In this document: in pieces, positions 1 through 5,302 of the stretch | Numbering within the stretch: position 1 is the first letter of the stretch | Layout of the letters: the number at the start of each line of letters is the position of its first letter | Assembly (NCBI GenBank): GCA_039810605.1 | Contig: JBDHXH010000124.1 | Location: 1 to 5,302, forward strand | DNA: 5,302 nucleotides | DNA from: JAGPCH01 sp039810605 | GTDB lineage: Bacteria; Bacteroidota; Ignavibacteria; Tepidaquicellales; Tepidaquicellaceae | Direction of reading: 5' to 3' | Program-made: the position numbers and the translations under genes | The notes under the pieces: generated by a model | What the model was told of the DNA's origin: nothing | Seen by the model: only the letters and a program-made list of their open reading frames with translations | Database searches by the model: none

Positions 1-285
1 ACAACATGGGAACCGGGATCAGTTTTACGAGGAGGAAAGTATGTTAAAGTATTTGATCCGCATCGGGGTGGTTTGTTTTATTATTCGCATTTGTCAGAAA
101 TAAGTGTTACTCCTGGAAAGGAAGTAAATGCCGGCGAAAAAATCGGGGAAGTCGGAAGAACAGGACGCAAGGCAACACTCCCACAGGGAAAGACACATTT
201 ACATGTTGCTTACCTTGTTTTTGAAAACGGTTATCCGAAACCAAAAGACATTATAAAAGAATTGAAAGAGGCGGAGGGAAGATAA
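1..285 (+). CDS. M23-family (LytM-type) metallopeptidase, C-terminal fragment
   Basis: The frame is open from base 1, so this is the last 94 codons of a gene that starts outside the window. An internal TTG at 73 would cut the domain and is not a credible start. Visible M23 signatures are a YYSHL stretch (residues 27-31), the usual PGKEVNAGEKIGEVGRTG turn-rich strand region, and THLH (about residues 65-68), which carries the HxH zinc-ligand/catalytic pair. The tail, with NGYPKPKDIIKEL, resembles M23 proteins in which the domain is the C-terminal end. The family consists of zinc endopeptidases or their relatives that cut peptidoglycan cross-bridges in the periplasm. The upstream zinc ligands (HxxxD) would lie before the window, so activity cannot be judged. 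The stop (TAA) is 15 nt before a heptamer repeat array, and no terminator hairpin is visible between them. Confidence 0.85.
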   Translation, partial: TTWEPGSVLRGGKYVKVFDPHRGGLFYYSHLSEISVTPGKEVNAGEKIGEVGRTGRKATLPQGKTHLHVAYLVFENGYPKPKDIIKELKEAEGR

Positions 286-300
286 TGTTCAATGGTGAAT

Positions 301-398
301 CGGCAATCGGCAGTCGGCAATCGGTAGTCGGCAATCGGTAGTCGGCAATCGGTAGTCGGCAATCGGCAGTCGGCAATCGGTAGTCGGCAATCGGCAAT
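301..398. repeat. Tandem heptamer array, 14 perfect-length units
   Basis: Fourteen consecutive 7-nt units run without a single indel. There are three variants: A = cggcaat (8 copies), B = cggcagt (2) and C = cggtagt (4). Their order is A B A C A C A C A B A C A A, so A alternates strictly with B or C until the last pair. This gives a 14-nt higher-order unit, and the block ABAC recurs as units 1-4 and 9-12. Every unit has GG on the plus strand and none has an inverted copy, so the array is strand-asymmetric and not a hairpin former. It lies wholly between genes, 15 nt after the peptidase stop. Both strands stay open across it, which creates a spurious Cys/Arg/Leu/Pro/Asp-rich minus-strand reading frame (about 231-416). 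I recall such arrays from many Bacteroidota and Ignavibacteria genomes. Their function is unknown to me. Confidence 0.95.
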
Positions 399-427
399 GC
401 ATGATGTCAATGTCAATTCTGATTCAA

Positions 428-457
428 TTGATTAAACTCACACGAATAATTAACTTG
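428..457 (+). promoter_or_regulatory. Possible Bacteroidota-type promoter for the mgtE operon
   Basis: TTG at 428-430 is followed after 20 nt by TAACTTG at 451-457. This resembles the Bacteroidota primary-sigma pattern (TTTG near -33, TAnnTTTG near -7) but lacks one T. It would start transcription about 35 nt before the TTG start codon at 499. Two short palindromes overlap it: tcaattga at 424-431 and ttgatcaa at 455-462. They could be operator half-sites or chance in AT-rich DNA. The match is weak and is offered only as the best candidate in the 399-498 spacer. Confidence 0.25.
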
Positions 458-498
458 ATCAACTCATTTCAAAAATTTCCTGCAAGTAAATTTCAGTT

Positions 499-1896
499 TT
501 GACTGAAGAAAAGAAAAATAAATCGGTTCTCGAGGTTGATGAGGATTTTCTGAACGACATTACTGACCTCATAAGAGAACAGTCCGATGCTGCATTGACG
601 AACATACTCGCGGATTTGTACGACTTTGATATTGCTGTCATCATTGACAATATCGAAGACGATGACGATGCTCTTTATCTTTTCTCATTGCTAAATGATG
701 AAACAGCAAGTGAAGTCATCCTGGAAATTTCAGATCACAGAAGGGATTATTTCACGGAGAAACTCGGCGGAGAAAAAATTTCCAATATCGTAAGCGAGAT
801 GTACTCGGACGATGCAACAGACTTTTTGTCCGAAATAAATACTGACACGAAGCAGGAAGTACTTGAGAATCTGGACCGCCTCGACAAAAGTGATTACGAT
901 GAAGTCAAAGAACTTCTAAGCTACGATGAAAACACTGCAGGCGGAATCATGGCAAAGGAGTATATTGCCGTGAATGAAAACATTCCGATAAGCAGCGCAA
1001 TCGCTCAAATTCAGGACAAGGCTGAAGAAGTTGATCAATTGTATAATGTTTGGGTTGTTGACAATGAAAACAAACTGACGGGAATAATTTCACTCAAGGG
1101 AATGATTGTTGCAATGCGGGAGCCATCGAAACCTGTAAAAGAATTCATGTCCTCTGATGTTATTTCTGTTGAAGCAGAGACTGACCAGGAAGAAGTTGCA
1201 AAGATTTTTCAGAGCTATGACCTTGTATCTGTTCCTGTGGTTGATTCGGACAACAGAGTTATAGGAAGAATCAGCATTGATGACATCGTTGATGTTATAG
1301 AAGAGGAACACACAGAAAATGTTGCGAGAATGGCCGGTACTGATGCGGAAGAACTCGAGAAGAAATCTCCGTTTCAGATCGCAAAGATGCGTCTGCCGTG
1401 GCTGCTTACAACTCTTTTCATTGAACTCATTGCCGTCTTCGTGATAAAATCGCACGATCTGATTCTCGAAAAAATAATCTTGCTTGCCGCTTTCATGCCA
1501 ATCATATCCGCAATCTCCGGAAATACAGGTCTGCAGTCGGCAGCAATTGTCGTGCGCGCACTCGATACCGGAAATGTAAACATCAACCGCTGGTGGGAGC
1601 CGATGATACGTCAGTTGAAAACAAATCTTCTAATCGGCTCTGCTGTAGGGCTTGTAACGGGAATCGTCGGCTTCGTGATGAGCGATGCGCAGAGCGTAAG
1701 ATTCGGACTGTCTGTCGCTCTTTCAATGTTCATCTCGATTAACATTGCCGGCACAGTAGGAACAATGTTCCCGATGATTTCAAAAAAACTTGGCTTTGAT
1801 CCGGCAATTACTTCAGGTCCGTTTGAAACTGCTTTCCAGGACGTTATTGGAATTTCAATTTTTATGACGATCTCTACTTTCTTGCTTACTCATTGA
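499..1896 (+). CDS. mgtE: Magnesium transporter MgtE
   Basis: This is a Mg2+-selective channel/transporter of the inner membrane (SLC41/MgtE family), full length at 465 aa against about 450 for the family. Order of parts: an acidic MgtE_N superhelical domain (about residues 30-140); the junction motif YDENTAGGIMAKEY (142-155); a CBS pair (about 150-270, with VKEFMSSDVISV opening the second CBS); a connecting plug helix (about 268-292); and a membrane domain of about five helices (about 298-465). The membrane domain contains AFMPIISAISGNTGLQ (331-346) and DPAITSGPFETAFQDVIG (434-451). Asp448 lies 17 residues from the C-terminus and probably matches the pore Asp432 of Thermus MgtE (inferred from spacing). 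In the family, Mg2+ binding between the N, CBS and plug regions closes the pore when internal Mg2+ is high; the acidic N-terminal half here fits that. The start is TTG at 499: an in-frame TAA at 487 rules out any ATG upstream, and no Shine-Dalgarno is visible. It is the first gene of a three-gene operon. Confidence 0.95.
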   Translation: MTEEKKNKSVLEVDEDFLNDITDLIREQSDAALTNILADLYDFDIAVIIDNIEDDDDALYLFSLLNDETASEVILEISDHRRDYFTEKLGGEKISNIVSEMYSDDATDFLSEINTDTKQEVLENLDRLDKSDYDEVKELLSYDENTAGGIMAKEYIAVNENIPISSAIAQIQDKAEEVDQLYNVWVVDNENKLTGIISLKGMIVAMREPSKPVKEFMSSDVISVEAETDQEEVAKIFQSYDLVSVPVVDSDNRVIGRISIDDIVDVIEEEHTENVARMAGTDAEELEKKSPFQIAKMRLPWLLTTLFIELIAVFVIKSHDLILEKIILLAAFMPIISAISGNTGLQSAAIVVRALDTGNVNINRWWEPMIRQLKTNLLIGSAVGLVTGIVGFVMSDAQSVRFGLSVALSMFISINIAGTVGTMFPMISKKLGFDPAITSGPFETAFQDVIGISIFMTISTFLLTH

Positions 1897-1906
1897 AATA
1901 ATCTGA

Positions 1907-2878
1907 TTGATCCATTCTGAATTGATTAAATCTCTCAAATCAAATCTCAAATATCTTGATGTCCCTGATGTCACAAATCAGATGTTTCTCATAATAGTCT
2001 CAATTATCTCTCTGATCTTCGTAGATAAACTCCCTGAAAAAGTCCTGATTCCGATTGTCAACATCTTCCTCATCATACTCATAACATATTTTGTAAGTCA
2101 TTATGAAAAAAAATCTGATGAGGATAAAAGAAAAAGATCAATTACACGCTTTCTTAGATTCTGGTATCCCGCTTTCATGATTTTATTTTGCTTTAAAGAA
2201 ATTTATGTAATCATGATAAGCATGCATAATGTCCTCTATGACGAGTATCTTGTAGCTATTGACAAATGGATTTTCGGAGGCAATCCTACTGAATATCTTA
2301 GCCAGTTTCTCAATCCTTACGCAGTGGAGTTGTTCCAGATCATTTACGGACTCTTTTATCTTATGCCCGTAATATATGCAATGGAGTTATATCTTTGGCA
2401 CAGATATGAGGAACTGAAGTATGCGATCTTCGTCGTCTTCTTAGGATTCTATCTCTCATTCATCTGTTACCTTCTTGTCCCTGCGATTGGTCCGAGATTT
2501 ACAATTCATAATTTCCTGAATCTTCCGAGAGAACTTCCCGGAGTATTTTTCGCAGAGAAAATACGAGCGCTTATTGATTTCGGAGAATCAATACCTGCAA
2601 ATGTTTCAAACCCGGAACTCTATGCTCAAAGAGATGCTTTCCCATCAGGCCATACGATAATTATAATTCTGATTACATATCTCTCTCACAAAATAAAATC
2701 AAAGTCATTCTATTTTTATCTCCCGTTTTCACTCCTTCTGATTTTTTCAACAGTTTATCTGCGCTATCATTATGTGATTGATTTGATTGCAGCCATTCCG
2801 ATTGTACTGATAACGATTTACACTGCAAATAAAATTTATGCGAACAAAATTCAGTGGAAAGAAAATTTCCGGCAATGA
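1907..2878 (+). CDS. PAP2-superfamily membrane phosphatase/phosphotransferase (Aur1/IPC-synthase-like type)
   Basis: This 323-aa polytopic membrane protein has hydrophobic segments at about residues 25-40, 46-64, 85-106, 140-160, 172-192, 251-262, 268-284 and 291-308. PAP2 hallmarks are present: DAFPSGHT (243-250) with catalytic-type His249, and YLRYHYVIDL (284-293) giving the R-x-H-Y-x-x-D motif with His288 and Asp292. In place of the classical K-x6-RP motif 1 it has VPAIGPRF (191-198), as in the branch that includes inositol-phosphorylceramide-synthase-like proteins. The earlier IDKWIFGGNPTEYLSQFLNP (118-137) also fits that branch. Members hydrolyse or transfer lipid phosphate groups at the outer face of the membrane; the substrate here cannot be told. 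The start is TTG at 1907, directly after an in-frame TGA at 1904. A second TTG at 1922 is equally possible, and the first ATG is codon 26. It follows mgtE by 10 nt and overlaps the next gene by 4 nt, so it is probably cotranscribed. Confidence 0.85.
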   Translation: MIHSELIKSLKSNLKYLDVPDVTNQMFLIIVSIISLIFVDKLPEKVLIPIVNIFLIILITYFVSHYEKKSDEDKRKRSITRFLRFWYPAFMILFCFKEIYVIMISMHNVLYDEYLVAIDKWIFGGNPTEYLSQFLNPYAVELFQIIYGLFYLMPVIYAMELYLWHRYEELKYAIFVVFLGFYLSFICYLLVPAIGPRFTIHNFLNLPRELPGVFFAEKIRALIDFGESIPANVSNPELYAQRDAFPSGHTIIIILITYLSHKIKSKSFYFYLPFSLLLIFSTVYLRYHYVIDLIAAIPIVLITIYTANKIYANKIQWKENFRQ

Positions 2879-3303
2879 AAAGTAAAAGCAAAAGATTAGC
2901 CGAACATGTATCAAGAGTGAAGAATGCAAAGGCAAAGAGACCAATATACAAGGACATAGATGCTTACATTGATGATCAGTCTGCAGAGTTCAGATCAATT
3001 CTCAATAATATCCGAAGAACTATAATCAAAGCAATCCCAGATGCCGAAGAAGTCATCAGTTATGGTATTCCCGCATTCAGATATCACGGAATTGTAGTTT
3101 ATTTTGCATCGTTTAAAAATCATTATTCGATTTTCATTCGTCCCCGATTCATGAATGTTTTCAAATCCGAATTATCAAAATATAAGACCTCAAAGTCAGC
3201 AGTCAATATTCCGTCAGGCGATCCTGTACCTGTCAGACTCATTACAAAAATTGTTAAATACATTGCAGTTGAAAATCTGAAAGAAGGGAAGGCAAAACTC
3301 TGA
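2875..3303 (+). CDS. DUF1801 (YdhG-like) family small protein
   Basis: This 142-aa soluble protein has no signal peptide. After a Lys/Arg-rich leader (residues 1-25) comes a typical DUF1801 core: IDAYIDDQ (28-35), IRRTI (46-50), PDAEEVISYGIPAFRYHG (55-72), VVYFASFKNHYSIF (74-87), YKTSKSAV (103-110), PSGDPVP (113-119) and IVKYIAVENL (126-135). The family includes Bacillus YdhG/Fra, described as a frataxin-like iron chaperone, but most members, including this one, have no tested role. I chose ATG at 2875 because its ATGA overlaps the upstream stop, a classical coupled start. A GTG at 2854 would add seven residues and overlap the PAP2 gene by 25 nt. It is the last gene of the plus operon, and no plus-strand terminator with a T-run follows. 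Confidence 0.88.
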   Translation: MKSKSKRLAEHVSRVKNAKAKRPIYKDIDAYIDDQSAEFRSILNNIRRTIIKAIPDAEEVISYGIPAFRYHGIVVYFASFKNHYSIFIRPRFMNVFKSELSKYKTSKSAVNIPSGDPVPVRLITKIVKYIAVENLKEGKAKL

Positions 3304-3388
3304 TCAAAAAAATTTACTTAAAGGGAGTTTTACAAATAGAAGATTCCCTGTCATGAATCCGGAAGAAAAAGGTAAGAATATAGAATTG

Positions 3389-3419
3389 AAAACTGTTCCC
3401 GGTAATTGTCTGGGAACAG
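3389..3419 (-). terminator. Rho-independent-like terminator of the DUF2092-DUF6515 unit
   Basis: A 10-bp stem with one G-U pair (ctgttcccgg / ctgggaacag, 3393-3402 and 3410-3419) closes a 7-nt loop. Read on the minus strand it is followed at once by TTTT (3392-3389) and begins 21 nt after the stop of the 3441-4490 gene. On the plus strand the 3' side reads ctcaataaaaatt with no T-run, so it is a poor terminator for the plus operon, though the stem could still slow polymerase from that side. The T-run is short, so strength is uncertain. The rest of the 137-bp convergent gap holds nothing I can name. Confidence 0.65.
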
Positions 3420-3440
3420 CTCAATAAAAATTAGTTTCTG

Positions 3441-4490
3441 TTACTTTGCTGTATATTCAACAACTTCGTATGCATCCTGACCTTCGAACAAGACAGGCTG
3501 ATAGTAAGCACCGTTGTATACTATAAGTTTGTTGCCTCCTGCATCTAACTCTTTCCCGCCTTCAGGAAGATTATAAACTATTGCCCCCACGGGTGCTGAA
3601 ACTACCTTGTAGCCTTTTGGATTTGATTCATAGAAATTCCCTCCGTGATAATAATAAGTCTTGCCGTTGATTACAGTAGATGTAAATCCCGAGGGCAGTT
3701 CAGCAATCACCGCTCCGAGCGGAGCTTGTACAACGTTATAACCATCTCCGGATTTTTCGTAATAAACTCCCTGATCATAATAGTAGTTATTTGTCACGTT
3801 TCCACCATCGTTGTAATCATCATCATCGTCTATTGAAACCAGAATTGCAGTTGTGGCGAGTGATGCCATAAAGAATCCTACGGGATACCAGAAACCTCCC
3901 CATCCATACGGATAGTAGGGATGATAATAATAAGGTTGATAGCCGCCGTAATAATTATTATGATAAATGTTATTCAAGTTATCCTGTCTTTGGTCCTGCC
4001 GGTTATCTCTATCGCCCTGTCTCTCATCCTGCCGGGTATCTCTGTCTCCTTGTCTCTCGTCACGCCGGTCATCCCTGTCGCCCTGTCTCTCATCGCGCCG
4101 GTCATTTCTGTCTCCTTTATCTTTTGTAGTATTGTCTTTTCTGTTGTTATCTTTGGTATTTCCTGATTTGTTATCCCTAACACCCTTATCCCGGTTGGTG
4201 TTACTTGTCCTGTTATTATCCCGAGTTGTTACATTACCCTTGTCCCTTGTGGACACTTTATTTCTATTAATATTTGAATTGGTATTGTTCTTAAATGTTC
4301 TGTTGGTACCTGATCTGTTCATATTTCCGCCATTGATTTTTCTGCTTCCAGTATTGCTTCCCGAGAATGATCGGTTTGAAGATCCTCTTGAACCTCTGTT
4401 CCCGCCTCTCATTCTCTGCGCAAAACAATCGTCTGCAACAATAGCAAAGATTGAAATTACAAACAGCGTTAAGATTATTTTTGATTTCAT
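3441..4490 (-). CDS. Secreted DUF6515-type protein with disordered Arg/Asn/Asp repeat region
   Basis: This 349-aa protein has a clear Sec signal (KSK then IILTLFVISIFAIVA) with likely cleavage after CFA, at residues 24/25. Residues 25-70 are rich in Gly, Arg, Ser and Asn. Residues 70-125 are rich in Asn, Lys, Asp and Arg. Residues 126-169 are four 11-residue repeats of the form GDRxxRxDxRQ. A Tyr/Pro/Gly linker (177-200) leads to a hydrophobic segment (203-220) followed by five Asp (221-225). The C-terminus has 2.5 modules of about 43 residues: YYYDQGVYYEK...GYNVVQAPLGAVIAELP (236-266), YYYHGGNFYES...GYKVVSAPVGAIVYNLP (279-309), and the half module YNGAYYQPV (325-333) with YEVVEY. These modules match what I know of DUF6515, found in envelope proteins of unknown role. 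It lies 30 nt downstream of the DUF2092 gene on the same strand and ends at a likely terminator. The start is ATG at 4490 with only a weak AGAG upstream. Export is confident; function is not. Confidence 0.85.
   Translation of the reverse strand: MKSKIILTLFVISIFAIVADDCFAQRMRGGNRGSRGSSNRSFSGSNTGSRKINGGNMNRSGTNRTFKNNTNSNINRNKVSTRDKGNVTTRDNNRTSNTNRDKGVRDNKSGNTKDNNRKDNTTKDKGDRNDRRDERQGDRDDRRDERQGDRDTRQDERQGDRDNRQDQRQDNLNNIYHNNYYGGYQPYYYHPYYPYGWGGFWYPVGFFMASLATTAILVSIDDDDDYNDGGNVTNNYYYDQGVYYEKSGDGYNVVQAPLGAVIAELPSGFTSTVINGKTYYYHGGNFYESNPKGYKVVSAPVGAIVYNLPEGGKELDAGGNKLIVYNGAYYQPVLFEGQDAYEVVEYTAK
3984..4115 (-). repeat. Four in-frame 33-nt tandem repeats within the DUF6515-type gene
   Basis: Units occupy 4083-4115, 4050-4082, 4017-4049 and 3984-4016 in coding order, with no indels. 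Each encodes 11 residues of the pattern GDRxxRxDxRQ. The units differ mainly at third codon positions (GGA/GGC, GAC/GAT, AGA/AGG, CGC/CGT, CAG/CAA). Units 1 and 3 use the same synonymous codons wherever their amino acids agree. Amino-acid changes fall mostly in the x positions; one E-to-Q change occurs in the last unit. The pattern looks like an old duplication kept under selection for alternating charge, not fresh slippage. Confidence 0.95.
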
Positions 4491-4520
4491 AGCTCTATTT
4501 GTTTTTGTTTAAATAAATTT

Positions 4521-5249
4521 CTAGTTAACCAATTTTACAAGTTTCGCGCCGGTCGGCACCTTAAAATCAAACATTGAATCATCAATATTCTCCTGAAGTT
4601 TCCAGTCGGAATACAAAATCGTGTATCTCGGATCTTCGGGCTTATTAATGTAAATCAATGACATCTTCACTGGCAGGTATTTATCATCGGAAATCCAGAA
4701 TTGAAAAGTCAAATCATCTGCAGCGCCGGCAACGTGGTAGCAGCCGACATTTCCTATTTCATCAAGACCCAGATATACAAGATTATTGGATGTTGCAAGA
4801 ATGTTATCTACGAAGTCAGGATAAAAAACATCAGCTCCGGGAAAATCAACTTTATAATATCCGCTCAAAGAATCAATAAGCTGTATAAGCGTAAGCGTTG
4901 CCGGGACTGTTGCATACTGATTCCTGTCAAATGAATATGCCGAAAATGATTTGCCGTCAAAGAAAAATTGCTTGTGACCTTTATCTCCCTTTTTTTCAAT
5001 ATACATTTTATCCGGTCCTTTCATATAAACAATGCCTGCGTCAGAATGGGTAATCAATCCAAACTCATCACTCTCGATGTCATATTCATTCACAAATCGG
5101 AAACTGCAGGTTTCCAGATCACTGATTCTGTCACTCATGCTGTCAAGTATGGCAATGGCAACAGAATCATATTGCGCATAGGATCTGCACGCAAAAAAAA
5201 GACCAAGGAAGACAACAACGAACGATTTAAATAAGCTAAATTTTTTCAT
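4521..5249 (-). CDS. Secreted DUF2092-type periplasmic protein
   Basis: This 242-aa protein has a signal peptide (KKFSLFKS then VVVFLGLFFA) with probable signal peptidase I cleavage after SYA (residue 25/26). The FFAC at 18-21 is a poor lipobox, so a lipoprotein is less likely. The mature part fits DUF2092 (COG3900, predicted periplasmic protein): AIAILDSMSDRISDLETCSF (31-50), then GPDKMYIEKKGDKGHKQFFF (78-97), DGKSFSAYSFDRNQYATVPA (98-117), LIDSLSGYYKVDFPGADVFY (124-143), FWISDDKYLPVKMSL (184-198) and FDFKVPTGAKLV (227-238). Such proteins are thought to share a LolA-like beta fold; no activity is established for the family that I know of. ATG at 5249 starts the signal peptide directly, with no Shine-Dalgarno. 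It is the first gene of the minus-strand pair, 30 nt before the DUF6515-type gene, so the two are probably cotranscribed and exported together. Confidence 0.85.
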   Translation of the reverse strand: MKKFSLFKSFVVVFLGLFFACRSYAQYDSVAIAILDSMSDRISDLETCSFRFVNEYDIESDEFGLITHSDAGIVYMKGPDKMYIEKKGDKGHKQFFFDGKSFSAYSFDRNQYATVPATLTLIQLIDSLSGYYKVDFPGADVFYPDFVDNILATSNNLVYLGLDEIGNVGCYHVAGAADDLTFQFWISDDKYLPVKMSLIYINKPEDPRYTILYSDWKLQENIDDSMFDFKVPTGAKLVKLVN

Positions 5250-5285
5250 ATAAAGTTCTGTGAAATAATTTGAATTTTCTTAACA

Positions 5286-5292
5286 CAATATA
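5286..5292 (-). promoter_or_regulatory. Possible -7 box for the DUF2092-DUF6515 unit
   Basis: On the minus strand TATATTG lies 37-43 nt before the ATG at 5249. It resembles the Bacteroidota -7 box (TAnnTTTG) less one T. A matching TTG near -33 would lie beyond the window edge and cannot be checked. The leader between it and the start codon is AT-rich with no obvious structure. Confidence 0.25.
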
Positions 5293-5302
5293 CAAAAAAT
5301 AA

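Noticed and set aside
301..398. CRISPR array
   Set aside because: Units are 7 nt and contiguous with no spacers, and no cas genes are nearby.
231..416. Minus-strand reading frame rich in Cys, Arg, Leu, Pro and Asp
   Set aside because: It is just the translation of the heptamer array, and any strand of such a repeat stays open.
1090..1586. Minus-strand frames inside mgtE
   Set aside because: They oppose a strongly conserved transporter gene and show no family features.
3320..3351. Weak stem aggga / tccct with an 18-nt loop after the DUF1801 gene
   Set aside because: Only 5 bp with a long loop and no T-run, so it is not supportable as a terminator.
3353..3427. 24-codon plus-strand ORF starting ATG AAT CCG GAA
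   Set aside because: No ribosome binding site close to the ATG, no recognisable similarity, and it runs into the terminator stem.
3967..4512. Long plus-strand open frame (181 codons), Leu/Ser-rich, opposite the DUF6515-type gene
   Set aside because: It is the antisense shadow of the Arg/Asp/Asn repeat region. The minus frame has a signal peptide and recognisable modules, whereas this one has low-complexity Leu/Ser content only.
4658..5234. Plus-strand frames opposite the DUF2092-type gene
   Set aside because: They are antisense shadows; the minus frame has a signal peptide and family motifs.

Overview
The window is 5.3 kb of compact, AT-leaning bacterial DNA (roughly 38-40% GC by eye) with no rRNA, tRNA, CRISPR array, transposase or phage gene. 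Gene starts have poor or no Shine-Dalgarno sequences. Two plus-strand genes appear to start with TTG. A G-rich heptamer array of a type I associate with Bacteroidota and Ignavibacteria genomes sits between two genes, and two secreted proteins of the DUF6515 and DUF2092 types are present. Together these suggest a member of the Bacteroidota/Chlorobi/Ignavibacteriota group. That placement is inference from style, not from a marker gene.

Layout, left to right. Positions 1-285 (+) hold the C-terminal end of an M23 (LytM-type) peptidase domain whose start lies outside the window. Positions 301-398 hold fourteen perfectly phased 7-nt units in three variants, in near-perfect alternation. After a 100-bp spacer with a weak promoter-like motif comes a tight plus-strand operon. 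It contains mgtE (499-1896, Mg2+ channel/transporter), a PAP2-superfamily multi-pass membrane protein (1907-2878, 10-nt gap) and a small DUF1801/YdhG-like protein (2875-3303, ATGA overlap with the PAP2 stop).

The operon converges on a minus-strand pair across a 137-bp gap containing a hairpin (3393-3419). The hairpin has a T-run only in the minus direction, so it best serves as terminator of the minus-strand unit. That unit reads from the right edge: a secreted DUF2092-type protein (5249-4521), then 30 nt later a secreted DUF6515-type protein (4490-3441). The latter has a long disordered R/N/D-rich N-terminal half with four 11-residue repeats, a Tyr-rich linker, a hydrophobic segment and 2.5 Tyr/Gly modules at the C-terminus.

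Functionally, the plus operon joins Mg2+ homeostasis to a lipid-phosphatase/phosphotransferase-like membrane enzyme and a small soluble protein. The minus operon makes two exported cell-envelope proteins of unknown role that may act together. No noncoding stretch exceeds 300 bp. I see no clear novel multi-gene defence or mobile system. The items most worth a second look are the heptamer array, the polyampholyte repeat protein and its DUF2092 partner.
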